From an uncultured Collinsella sp. (GTDB lineage: Bacteria > Actinomycetota > Coriobacteriia > Coriobacteriales > Coriobacteriaceae), in contig CAUGKA010000049.1 of NCBI GenBank assembly GCA_959599615.1, positions 1 through 12,665 on the forward strand: a stretch of 12,665 bases of DNA, written 5' to 3'. Below the pieces are notes generated by a model that was not told where the DNA came from, searched no databases, and was given only the letters and a program-made list of their open reading frames with translations. Below, in pieces: positions 1 through 7,357 of this stretch. The first letter of the stretch is position 1; each line of letters begins with the position of its first letter. Made by a program: the position numbers and the translations under genes.

Positions 1-90
1 TATCGCAGCGGGGGGGGCCATCCGCATCTTGGATGACCCCGTCCTGTCAGTGCGTCTGTGCGATATGGCAAAATCCCTCGTCTGTCCGCT

Positions 91-2985
91 TTAGCGGCGC
101 CGCTCGTGGCGCGCGCGCCACAGCTGTAGATAGTGCCCGATTTGTGCCGATTCGATGCGCTGATAGGAGCTCGTGGGCAGCGACGTTAAGAATTTCTTGC
201 CGTAGCCCTTCGTCACCAGGCGCGGGTCGGCCAAGATGAGTACGCCACAATCGGTCGACGAGCGAATGAGGCGACCGGCCGCCTGCTTGACCTCGAGCAC
301 GGCCTCGGGCAGCGAATAGCGCGCCCAGGCGCGGTCTTCGCGCAGATTGCGCTCGCATGAGAGCGGGTCTGTGGGGCTCGAGAACGGCAGCTTGGGGATG
401 ATGACACAGCGCAGCGTCTCGCCGCTGGCGTCAAACCCTTCCCAAAAGGCCTTAAGCGCAAAGAGCGACGAGGCCGGTTCGTTGATAAAGCGATCGCGCA
501 GGCGGCGAGGAGACGAGTTGCGCTGCTGGCAGTTGAGTTCCAGGCCCTCACGAGCCATCTTGGGCTCGACGCGATCGTACAGCTCCTCCATGTCACGCCT
601 GTTGGTGAACAGCGTGAGCACCGATCCGCCCATGGCAAGATGAGCGTCGACCAGCACGCGCTCGAGCGCCGTAAGATAGCCTTCGCGGTCGCGCGGATCA
701 GGAATATCCCCAGCCACGACCACGGCCATATTCGAATCAAAGTCGTAGCTCGAATCCAAGTGCAGCGACGATGATGTCGAGGCACCGATACGATCGAGTC
801 CGACGGCGTGGTTAAAATGCTCAAAGCTCTTGGAAACCGTCATGGTCGCCGATGCAAAGATAGCCGTGTGAACCTCGGGCAGCCACTCGGTTGCCAAGGC
901 CTCGCCAATATCGATGCGCTCCGCGGTCATCGACTCGCCGCCGGCACGCAGCCTGCGATTGACTTGCAGCGAGTACACGTAGTGTTCGTCGGTACCGTCG
1001 ATGATGAGTTTGAGGTTCTCGGCCAGTTCGTGCAGGCGGCGCGAGATATCCCCCAAGTCCACAACGACCTCGGGCTTGTCGGCGGCAACGGACTGCACGA
1101 GCGCATCGACACTCTTGTCAGCTTGTTCCAATGCGTCGATGGCAGCGTAGGCCGACTGTAAGAAATCATGCCAGTCGTCAGATTCGCGCAGCTCGGGGCC
1201 AATCCATAGGTTCGCATTGTCATAGCCCCCGCGAGCACGGCGGCCAAGCTCGCGAACGCCATCGAACACGCCGGCGATCGCCATGCTCGCGCGCGCAACC
1301 GTCGACGTCGCCTTGGCGGTAAGGCCCAGATAGAGCGTAGAGCCCTCGGAGGTTGCCAAATCGCGGGAAACCTGGCTCAGCGCACCGGTGCTCGAGCCAC
1401 CCAGGCGCTCAAACAGAACGCGCGATTCATCCGCCGACACCACGCGCGCCCATTGACGGCGTGCCTCGCGCTCGATGGAGTGGGCCTCATCGATCACCCA
1501 GTGACGGATCGGAGGCAAGATTCTGCCCTCGGCCGCAACATTGCGAAACAGCAGGGAATGGTTGGTGACCACCACATCGGCATGCGCCGCGCGACGGCGG
1601 GCGCCGTGGACCAGGCATTTATCGGGGAAAAACGGGCAGAGGCGACGGGCGCACTCGCGCGAGGCCGTCGTAAAGTCGGGACGGTTGACGCTGCGCCAGC
1701 GAATGCCGAGCGAATCGAGGTCGCCGTCGGCCGACTGACACACGTACGCCATGATGACCGCGACTGCCGTAAGCGTGTCGGCAGGATCACGCTTGGTCGT
1801 AATTTCGACTTGGCCACGGCTCATGCGCTCAAGCTTACGCAAGCATGGATAGTGGTCATAGCCCTTAAGGGCGCAAAACGATAGGCCGCCGTCCAGCTGC
1901 TCGGCAAGTTTGGGCAGCTCATGATACATGAGCTGGTCGGCAAGATTATTCGATTTAGTCGCGATACCAACCGTGATATTGTTGCGGCGCGCGGCCTCGG
2001 CAAAAGGCACCAGGTAAGCCATCGACTTGCCGACGCCCGTCCCCGCCTCAATCACGCGATGCGTTCCCGTAACGAGCGCGTCACGGACCTCGAGCGCCAT
2101 CGCGATTTGCTCATCGCGCGGCTCGTACGTGGGATACATGCGATTGGCCAGGCCGCCCGGCGCATAGTCCGCCTCGATTTCCTCGCGGCTCGGCATATTA
2201 AGGACCGGTAGCTCGTCCGCATCAACGCGATCATCGGCCCGATCGGCCTTGAGAACGTCAGCACGAGCGGCGCTGAGAGAGAAGATAGAACCGGGGTTCT
2301 GTCCCGCCAAGAAGGAGAAGATGGGACGATAGGACCAGGGTACGTCGGGGTGCATGTCGGCCAGGCGCGCCATTAAGCCCTGAGGCAAGTCGGTGAGCGC
2401 CACGAGTAACACGCGCCACACACCACACAGGGCGTCGACATCTGCGTTGGCGCGGTGCGATACCGAGTCGCAGCCAAACAGGTCGGCCATGAAAGACAGC
2501 TTATGCGAAGCCAGGCGCGGAAGTGCGATGCGCGACAGTGCCAGCGAATCAATCCAGATGTCGCTGACGTTGACGCCGCCCTTGACCGACTCGATAAACG
2601 AACGGTCGAAGGTGGCGTTATGCGCAATCACCGGGCAGCCGCCGACAAAATCGGCGAGAGCAGCTACGGCCTCGACGGCCGATGGGGCATCCACCACATC
2701 GGCGTTTGTAATGCTCGTGAGTTCGGTAATCTCGGCGGGAATCAGCTGCTTGGGATGCACGAAGGTATCAAACCGATCGACAACCTCGCGGCCCGAAAGG
2801 CGGGCCGCCGATATCTCGATAAGCTCGTTGTCCTGCACCGAAAGACCCGTGGTCTCGGTATCGAGGACAATAACATCTTCCTCGATGAGACCAAACGATT
2901 GGGTTTTGGCGCGCTCGGCAAGCGTGGCATAGGAATCGATGACAAACTGCGGCGTTCCCGACGAAACAGCGTCCTCGATTAGCAT
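91..2985 (-). CDS. dinG: DnaQ-like exonuclease / DinG-family helicase fusion (964 aa)
   Basis: Predicted ATP-dependent DNA helicase of the XPD/DinG superfamily 2 family fused to an N-terminal 3'-5' exonuclease, acting on damaged or stalled replication intermediates (family knowledge). Residues about 38-195 are a DEDDh exonuclease with every catalytic residue visible: D42 and E44 in DTETTGL, D127 in HNATFD, H177 and D182 in HRANADVDA. The helicase follows: Walker A at 313-321 (EAGTGVGKS), DEAH box at 499-502, then FASAT, FWEGFD and QAAGRLIRS motifs. Four cysteines, C381, C445, C450 and C457, sit where DinG/XPD proteins bind a 4Fe-4S cluster. The DnaQ-DinG arrangement is known from Firmicutes and Actinobacteria. 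The ATG overlaps the end of ddl by 7 bp with no clear Shine-Dalgarno, so translational coupling to ddl is likely. The gene is complete, with a TAA stop. Confidence 0.93.
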   Translation of the reverse strand: MLIEDAVSSGTPQFVIDSYATLAERAKTQSFGLIEEDVIVLDTETTGLSVQDNELIEISAARLSGREVVDRFDTFVHPKQLIPAEITELTSITNADVVDAPSAVEAVAALADFVGGCPVIAHNATFDRSFIESVKGGVNVSDIWIDSLALSRIALPRLASHKLSFMADLFGCDSVSHRANADVDALCGVWRVLLVALTDLPQGLMARLADMHPDVPWSYRPIFSFLAGQNPGSIFSLSAARADVLKADRADDRVDADELPVLNMPSREEIEADYAPGGLANRMYPTYEPRDEQIAMALEVRDALVTGTHRVIEAGTGVGKSMAYLVPFAEAARRNNITVGIATKSNNLADQLMYHELPKLAEQLDGGLSFCALKGYDHYPCLRKLERMSRGQVEITTKRDPADTLTAVAVIMAYVCQSADGDLDSLGIRWRSVNRPDFTTASRECARRLCPFFPDKCLVHGARRRAAHADVVVTNHSLLFRNVAAEGRILPPIRHWVIDEAHSIEREARRQWARVVSADESRVLFERLGGSSTGALSQVSRDLATSEGSTLYLGLTAKATSTVARASMAIAGVFDGVRELGRRARGGYDNANLWIGPELRESDDWHDFLQSAYAAIDALEQADKSVDALVQSVAADKPEVVVDLGDISRRLHELAENLKLIIDGTDEHYVYSLQVNRRLRAGGESMTAERIDIGEALATEWLPEVHTAIFASATMTVSKSFEHFNHAVGLDRIGASTSSSLHLDSSYDFDSNMAVVVAGDIPDPRDREGYLTALERVLVDAHLAMGGSVLTLFTNRRDMEELYDRVEPKMAREGLELNCQQRNSSPRRLRDRFINEPASSLFALKAFWEGFDASGETLRCVIIPKLPFSSPTDPLSCERNLREDRAWARYSLPEAVLEVKQAAGRLIRSSTDCGVLILADPRLVTKGYGKKFLTSLPTSSYQRIESAQIGHYLQLWRARHERRR

Positions 2986-3944
2986 GCAACGCCCGCTCGA
3001 CGAAGTCCCATACGAATCAGACTGTCACACACCTGCGGGAACGTCATGTCATCGGTGTGGCGAATCTCATCCGGATACAGCGATGTATCGGTCATGCCGG
3101 GAATGGTATTGGTCTCGAGGATAACGGGGCCGTCCTCACTCACGATAAAATCGCTGCGCGAGATGCCCAGGCAACCGAGTGCCTTATGGGCAGCACAGGC
3201 GAACTCCTGAGCACGAGCGTAGTTCTCGGGCGAAATCTGCGCCGGAATGCGATGGATGTCCGTAGGGTCGACATACTTCACGTCCAGATCGTAGAACTCG
3301 CAGTCCTCGGGTTTGCGGATCTCAACGATCGGCAGGGCGCGCACGTCATCCTCGCCGTACACGCCGACGGTGATCTCGGTACCCTCGATGCACTTCTCGA
3401 CCAGCACCTTGTCGCCGTACTCAAACGCCTTGGCGATTGCCGCGGGCAGCTCGGAGGGCTCATGGACCAGGGAAATGCCATAGCTGGAACCGTTTACGGC
3501 CGGCTTCACAAAGCAGCGCTCGCCACAAACCTCGACGATATGATCGATATCGACTTCATCGCCCACCTCGAGCGCGAGGCCGGGGGCAATGGGAACGCCC
3601 GCCTTGGCGTACAGGAGCTTCGAGACCTCTTTGTCGGCACCGCAGGCGCTTGCGAGCACGCCCGAGGCCGTGTAGGGGATGCCCAAGGTCTCCATGGCAC
3701 CCTGCATGGCACCATCCTCACCGCCGGCGCCGTGCATGGCGATAAACGCCACGTCGAAACCACCGGTCGCCATGGTTACCATAAAATCATCGGCAGCCGT
3801 GTCGAGCAGCTCCACCGAAGTGTAGCCGGCCTCCTTCAAGGCCGCCACGACGTTCTTTCCCGAATTGAGCGAAATCTCGCGCTCAGCGGAATGACCGCCC
3901 GCCAAGACCGCTACGTGCATGTTCTCTAGGCTTTTACCCGGCAT
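2979..3944 (-). CDS. ddl: D-alanine--D-alanine ligase (321 aa)
   Basis: ATP-grasp ligase that joins two D-alanines for the peptidoglycan precursor in the cytoplasm. Visible family signatures are EREISLNSG (21-29), HGAGGEDGAMQG (71-82, the HGxxGEDG motif), FVKPAVNGSSYGIS (145-158, ATP-binding loop) and ETNTIPGMT (277-285, metal and substrate binding). K223-Y224 in the omega loop aligns with the Lys-Tyr of D-Ala-specific ligases; D-lactate ligases carry Phe at the second position, so D-Ala-D-Ala specificity (vancomycin-sensitive type) is predicted. Length is at the short end of the family. The ATG at 3944 is preceded by GGAGGAG seven bases away. The neighbour downstream is dinG, overlapping by 7 bp. 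Transcription diverges from rlmN. Confidence 0.95.
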   Translation of the reverse strand: MPGKSLENMHVAVLAGGHSAEREISLNSGKNVVAALKEAGYTSVELLDTAADDFMVTMATGGFDVAFIAMHGAGGEDGAMQGAMETLGIPYTASGVLASACGADKEVSKLLYAKAGVPIAPGLALEVGDEVDIDHIVEVCGERCFVKPAVNGSSYGISLVHEPSELPAAIAKAFEYGDKVLVEKCIEGTEITVGVYGEDDVRALPIVEIRKPEDCEFYDLDVKYVDPTDIHRIPAQISPENYARAQEFACAAHKALGCLGISRSDFIVSEDGPVILETNTIPGMTDTSLYPDEIRHTDDMTFPQVCDSLIRMGLRRAGVAC

Positions 3945-4029
3945 GGGCAGACTCCTCCTCTATAATTTCTGCAGCTGATACCATATTGTAGCGATACCCT
4001 CTACGTTTCCCCAAAATCGAAAGGCTTCC
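3945..4029. promoter_or_regulatory. Divergent promoter region between ddl and rlmN
   Basis: This 85-bp gap separates divergent genes and should hold both promoters. For ddl-dinG the minus strand reads TTGGGG (4009-4014), an 18-bp spacer, then TACAAT (3985-3990), a 5/6 match to the -10 consensus with a weak -35. For rlmN a perfect TATAAT lies on the plus strand at 3961-3966, but no convincing -35 precedes it. An AAAGG ribosome binding site (4020-4024) precedes the rlmN ATG. Which -10 elements are used is inference. Confidence 0.35.
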
Positions 4030-5082
4030 ATGAATCCCAGGACTAAATCTCAGGACATTCGCGACTTGAGCCAAAACGATATTCGCGAGCTCGTGGCAGA
4101 ACTCGGCCAGCCCGCTTTCCGCGCGAAGCAGCTCATCGAATGGGTCTTTGAGAAGAACGTTTGTTCGTTTGATGATATGACTAACCTTCCCAAGGCTTTC
4201 CGCGAGCAGCTTAAAGAGGCTTTTGCCTTTGACACGCCGACCGAGCTCACCAAGCAGGTTTCCAAAGATGGCTCTCGCAAGTATCTGCTCGAGTACCACG
4301 ACGGCATTTCCGTCGAGACTGTCGGTATGCCCCGTCGTAACAAGCTTTCCGTCTGCGTTTCCACCCAGGCAGGCTGTGGCATGGGCTGTGCTTTTTGTGC
4401 TACCGGCCTCAACGGCCTCAAGCGCTCGCTGACCGCCCAAGAGATCGTTGACCAGGTACTTCATGTCTCCAACGACTTTGGCGAGCGTGCCACAAGCGTC
4501 GTTTTCATGGGTCAGGGCGAGCCCTTTGCTAACTATGACGAGGTTCTCAAGGCACTGCGCATCCTTAACGATCCCGACGGTATCGGTATTGGAGCCCGCC
4601 ACCTTACTGTCTCCACCAGTGGCGTTATTCCTGGTATTCGCAAATTTGCCGACATCCCCGAGCAGTTCACGCTTGCTGTTTCCCTGCATTCCGCCATCCA
4701 GTCGACGCGCAATAAGCTCATGCCCGGTGTTAAGAAGTACACGCTGCTCCGCCTTCACGAGGCGCTTCAGCTCTACACCGAAAAGACGGGCCGCCGCCCG
4801 ACGTATGAGTACGCCATGATCGAAGGCGTCAATGACACGAACCCCGAGACGCAGGCGCTCTGCGACTTCTGCGAGGGAACGCTGTGCCACGTTAACCTTA
4901 TTCAGCTCAACGACATCGAGGGCAGCCCGCTCAAGCCGTCGCCGATTCATAAGGTTGAGGATCTTCAGCGCCGCCTTGAGTCTCGTGGCATCGAGACCAC
5001 GATTCGTAATTCTCGCGGCAATGATATTGATGCCGCCTGCGGTCAGCTGAAGCAACGTTTTAAGGTCCAAAAGAACGCATAG
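4030..5082 (+). CDS. rlmN: 23S rRNA (A2503)-C2 / tRNA (A37)-C2 methyltransferase RlmN (350 aa)
   Basis: Radical-SAM methyltransferase that adds a methyl group to C2 of A2503 in 23S rRNA and of A37 in some tRNAs, affecting decoding and peptidyl-transferase function (family knowledge). The CX3CX2C motif binding the 4Fe-4S cluster is C116, C120 and C123 (CGMGCAFC). The family motif MGQGEP and the SLHSA segment follow. The C-terminal catalytic cysteine that forms the methyl adduct is C337 in AACGQL. The N-terminal accessory domain covers about residues 1-95. Length is typical. The start is supported by AAAGG just upstream. It is the only rightward gene in the left part of the window and is followed by a strong terminator at 5122-5154. 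Cfr-type resistance enzymes are the nearest alternative, but the overall sequence reads as RlmN. Confidence 0.95.
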   Translation: MNPRTKSQDIRDLSQNDIRELVAELGQPAFRAKQLIEWVFEKNVCSFDDMTNLPKAFREQLKEAFAFDTPTELTKQVSKDGSRKYLLEYHDGISVETVGMPRRNKLSVCVSTQAGCGMGCAFCATGLNGLKRSLTAQEIVDQVLHVSNDFGERATSVVFMGQGEPFANYDEVLKALRILNDPDGIGIGARHLTVSTSGVIPGIRKFADIPEQFTLAVSLHSAIQSTRNKLMPGVKKYTLLRLHEALQLYTEKTGRRPTYEYAMIEGVNDTNPETQALCDFCEGTLCHVNLIQLNDIEGSPLKPSPIHKVEDLQRRLESRGIETTIRNSRGNDIDAACGQLKQRFKVQKNA

Positions 5083-5101
5083 GGGAGTCGCACCTCAAAA
5101 C

Positions 5102-5115
5102 GTTTCATGTGAAAC
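5102..5115. repeat. Near-consensus parS-like palindrome behind rlmN
   Basis: GTTTCATGTGAAAC differs from the parS core GTTTCACGTGAAAC by a single central base, which also breaks the palindrome by one position. It lies between the rlmN stop and the rlmN terminator, about 2.1 kb from the perfect parS array and 0.4 kb beyond the parB stop. Secondary parS sites scattered around the origin are normal for ParB systems. Binding here is inference. Confidence 0.5.
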
Positions 5116-5121
5116 ATTCCA

Positions 5122-5170
5122 CAGCCCTGGTTGCAAATAATGCAACCAGGGCTGTTTCATTTGTTTTCTT
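5122..5170 (+). terminator. Rho-independent terminator of rlmN
   Basis: A perfect 14-bp stem (arms 5122-5135 and 5141-5154) with the loop AATAA is followed by a T-rich tail (5155-5170). It faces rightward and starts 39 bp after the rlmN stop codon. Confidence 0.93.
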
Positions 5171-5209
5171 CCTAGTGGACTTGATTTACGCGAACTTAGT
5201 TTTATGGCC

Positions 5210-5250
5210 AAAATAAGGGGCCCTTGTCTCATGAATCAGACAAGGGCCCC
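5210..5250 (-). terminator. Rho-independent terminator of the parA-parB-small ORF unit
   Basis: A perfect 13-bp stem (5217-5229 with 5238-5250) has an 8-base loop. On the minus strand it is followed by TTATTTT. It lies about 30 bp beyond the stop of the 84-aa gene and closes the par transcription unit. The plus-strand side has no T-run, so the site works mainly leftward. It is convergent with the rlmN terminator. Confidence 0.88.
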
Positions 5251-5272
5251 CTTCAAAACAGGCAAGTAATTG

Positions 5273-5284
5273 TTAGGTACCTAA
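5273..5284. repeat. 12-bp palindrome TTAGGTACCTAA, copy 1
   Basis: Perfect palindrome overlapping the TAG stop of the small gene at 5281-5535. An identical 12-mer occurs at 8777-8788 upstream of jag. No function is recognised; it could be a protein binding site or a coincidence. Confidence 0.6.
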
Positions 5285-5535
5285 TAACCAACATTTTCCC
5301 ACTGATGGTTAACCCAATCTTGGTTAATCTTTGGATTCTTAGTCACCTGAGCAGTGCGCATAGCGACATCTTCGGTCATCACATCCATTTTCTTCTTGGA
5401 TGTATCGACAATATCCTGGGCTCCGCGCAGCAGTCGACCGCGCAGTTCATCATCTGTCGCAAGCTTATAGCCTGCAAAAGCGCCAGCGACGACGGTGGTT
5501 GCCAACGCAACGACCGCGAGAACCTTATTCTTCAT
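5281..5535 (-). CDS. Small membrane-anchored protein coupled to parB (84 aa, YtxH-like)
   Basis: Function not known. The protein starts MKNKVLAVVALATTVV and has one hydrophobic segment (about residues 5-22), then a charged, helix-prone stretch (ELRGRLLRGAQDIVDTSKKKM). This layout resembles short YtxH-like membrane proteins, although the match is by character, not by a defining motif. The ATG at 5533-5535 is preceded by AGGAGG six bases away, inside the end of parB. It overlaps parB by 11 bp, so it is probably translated from the par message. A longer open frame reaching 5628 exists but lacks a better start and lies inside parB. A terminator follows. The hydrophobic segment could be a membrane anchor or an uncleaved signal. 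Confidence 0.8.
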   Translation of the reverse strand: MKNKVLAVVALATTVVAGAFAGYKLATDDELRGRLLRGAQDIVDTSKKKMDVMTEDVAMRTAQVTKNPKINQDWVNHQWENVGY

Positions 5536-6430
5536 CCTGATCCTCCTGCCCAAATTGAACCATTTCGCCAAGGATACGGGAGAGCTCCTCTTCGTCTTTG
5601 AACTCGATTTCAATTTTGTTCTTACCACGCGAGCTCTTCACACGTACATTCGTGTTAAAAACTTGACGAAGAACTCGAGCGGCCTTTTTGAATGACTGAG
5701 GCGTTGCTGGCCTCGGAGTCCTCGGCGTCTCTCCGGCAGAAAACAACGGAGCAAGATTTTCTGTCGCTCTAACGGAAAGACCTTCTGCGACAACCTTCTC
5801 AGCAAGTCGAATCCTGGCATCTTCATATGGAACCGCAAGAATCGCTCTTGCATGGCCTGCAGTAAGCTTGCCCTCAAAAATCATCTGCTGTACGACTTCA
5901 GGAAGATCTAGCAAACGAAGTGAATTTGTAATTGCGGAACGAGACTTACTGATAGCCTTTGATAACGCCTCTTGCGTCATGCCGCTGGCATCAATGAGCT
6001 GACGATAACCCTTCGCCTCTTCGACGGGATTCAAATCAGAACGCTGAAGATTCTCGATAAGAGCAAGAGCGAGCATCTCCTCATCATTAACCTCTTTAAT
6101 GATGACAGGCAGTTCCTCAAGACCAGCAAGCTTTGACGCCTGGTAACGACGCTCACCCGCAATAATCTCATAACCATTTCCATGCTTGCGAACTAGTAGC
6201 GGCTGCAAAACGCCATGTTCTTGGATTGACTCGCTCAACTCGCGAAGTTCAGTTTCGTTAAAGTGAATTCGCGGCTGATTAGGGTTGGGAACGATATCCT
6301 CAATAGGTAGTTTTGTTTCAGATGCGGCATTTGAAGCCGATGCAGCCGAACCGCCGGTCTCATACTCGGCTTCTGAGACCAACGCATTGAGTCCACGGCC
6401 CAATCCGCCACGTTTCTTTGCACTAGGCAC
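5525..6430 (-). CDS. parB: Chromosome-partitioning protein ParB/Spo0J (301 aa)
   Basis: CTP-dependent DNA clamp that loads at parS, slides onto flanking DNA and recruits SMC for origin segregation (family knowledge). Visible parts: N-terminal GLGRGLNALV (9-18), the ParA-stimulating peptide; the ParB/Srx CTPase domain with NQPR (51-54), GERR (92-95) and ENLQRSDLNPVEEA (126-139); a helix-turn-helix at about 150-175 (MTQEALSKAISKSRSAITNSLRLL); and a C-terminal dimerisation region from about 243. The usual GERRxRA box reads GERRYQA, with Gln97 where Arg is common. The GTG start (6428-6430) overlaps the parA stop by 8 bp and is preceded by AGAGGTGAT. Targets are the three parS copies just upstream of parA. 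Confidence 0.96.
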   Translation of the reverse strand: MPSAKKRGGLGRGLNALVSEAEYETGGSAASASNAASETKLPIEDIVPNPNQPRIHFNETELRELSESIQEHGVLQPLLVRKHGNGYEIIAGERRYQASKLAGLEELPVIIKEVNDEEMLALALIENLQRSDLNPVEEAKGYRQLIDASGMTQEALSKAISKSRSAITNSLRLLDLPEVVQQMIFEGKLTAGHARAILAVPYEDARIRLAEKVVAEGLSVRATENLAPLFSAGETPRTPRPATPQSFKKAARVLRQVFNTNVRVKSSRGKNKIEIEFKDEEELSRILGEMVQFGQEDQDEE

Positions 6431-7223
6431 GCTTGATCACCTCTTTTGCAAGGTTCATATACGCTTTTGCACCCTTATTTTGAGGTGCATAGGTAATTAC
6501 CGGCTCTCCAAAAGACGGAGCTTCAGAAATTTTTACGGTACGAGGGATCAGTGTCTTAAACGCCTTGTCACCAAAGTACGATTGAACCTCCTCAACAACC
6601 TGATTCGACAGAGAAGTACGCGAGTCATACATGGTCATAAGTACGCCATAGGTGTCTAAGCCCTTGTTCAGACGTGATTTGACCATCTTCATTGACTCCA
6701 GCAGCTTCGTAACGCCCTCAAGTGCGTAATACTCACACTGGATTGGAATCAAAACGCTATCTGCTGCGGTCAGGGCGTTGATAGTAAGCAGGCCAAGCGA
6801 AGGAGGACAGTCGATGAATATAAAATCGAACTCGTCCTGAATCGGCTCAAGCAAATCTTTGAGGCGGGTTTCACGAGCAATTGCGCTTACGAGCTCAATT
6901 TCGGCGCCTGCAAGCTGAATTGTAGCCGGAATAACGAATACCTTTTTGCAATTTGTATCAAGAACAAGCGATTCTGCCGGCACATCATTCAGCAATGCAT
7001 CATAGATGCACTGATCGAGGTCTTCTTTTTCAATTCCAAATCCACTGGTGCTGTTACCCTGCGGATCAAAATCGACAATCAGTGTCTTGCGACCCTGCTC
7101 ACCCAGCGCTGCTGCAAGGTTTACAGTCGTCGTTGACTTACCGACGCCGCCTTTTTGATTGATGATTGCAATAACACGCGTGTCTTTTGCGCTCTTCGAA
7201 CGCTTAACGTCGCGAAATCCCAC
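6423..7223 (-). CDS. parA: Chromosome-partitioning ATPase ParA/Soj (266 aa)
   Basis: ParA-family ATPase that binds DNA nonspecifically as an ATP dimer and moves ParB-parS complexes; Soj-type proteins also regulate DnaA (family knowledge). The deviant Walker A KGGVGKST is at 24-31, DFDPQGN at 51-57 and FIFIDCPPSLG follows as Walker B. PRTVKISEAPSFGEP is a typical C-terminal signature. About 15 basic residues (MGFRDVKRSKSAKDT) precede the conserved RVIAIINQKGG, longer than many Soj proteins. The GTG start has AGGAGGG a few bases upstream, which supports this longer N-terminus. The gene lies immediately downstream of the parS array and overlaps parB. Its base composition is more AT-rich than that of yidC or dnaA. 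Confidence 0.96.
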   Translation of the reverse strand: MGFRDVKRSKSAKDTRVIAIINQKGGVGKSTTTVNLAAALGEQGRKTLIVDFDPQGNSTSGFGIEKEDLDQCIYDALLNDVPAESLVLDTNCKKVFVIPATIQLAGAEIELVSAIARETRLKDLLEPIQDEFDFIFIDCPPSLGLLTINALTAADSVLIPIQCEYYALEGVTKLLESMKMVKSRLNKGLDTYGVLMTMYDSRTSLSNQVVEEVQSYFGDKAFKTLIPRTVKISEAPSFGEPVITYAPQNKGAKAYMNLAKEVIKRA

Positions 7224-7262
7224 GGTCCCTCCTGGTGTGTATTAAAGCTGTTAAACGGAGGA

Positions 7263-7356
7263 TGTTTCACGTGAAACATTCCGATTCGATATCAACCGCC
7301 ATGTTTCACGTGAAACACCACAAGCTGTTAATATCCATTATGTTTCACGTGAAACA
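7263..7356. repeat. Array of three perfect parS sites, 39-bp period
   Basis: Three identical 16-bp palindromes TGTTTCACGTGAAACA lie at 7263-7278, 7302-7317 and 7341-7356. This is the canonical bacterial parS that ParB/Spo0J binds. Starts are exactly 39 bp apart twice. The array fills the rsmG-parA gap: the last copy ends one base before the rsmG stop (7358-7360) and the first lies about 40 bp upstream of the parA start. A 9-mer AGCTGTTAA precedes copies 1 and 3 (7246-7254 and 7323-7331) at nearly the same distance. ParB bound here could repress parA transcription (inference). I see no confident parA promoter in the gap. Confidence 0.97.
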
Positions 7357-7357
7357 T

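Noticed and set aside
1..90. Possible gene end, terminator or tRNA at the left edge
   Set aside because: An imperfect hairpin at about 14-40 (4 bp plus 5 bp around a mismatch) lacks a T-run in either direction, no tRNA fold is visible, and the stretch is too short to support a coding call.
3057..3929. 290-residue open frame on the plus strand opposite ddl
   Set aside because: It mirrors ddl codons, has no convincing ribosome binding site, and ddl motifs are unmistakable.
3934..5070. 378-residue open frame on the minus strand opposite rlmN
   Set aside because: rlmN on the plus strand has every family motif; the antisense frame is open because of codon bias and shows no recognisable domain.
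5273..5284. TTAGGTACCTAA as a DtxR/IdeR iron box
   Set aside because: The TTAGG half-sites resemble an iron box, but the operator needs a central spacer of about 7 bp that is missing here, and neither neighbouring gene is iron-related.
7263..7356. Short regularly spaced repeats as a CRISPR array
   Set aside because: The repeats are 16-bp perfect palindromes identical to parS, there are only three copies, and no cas genes are present.
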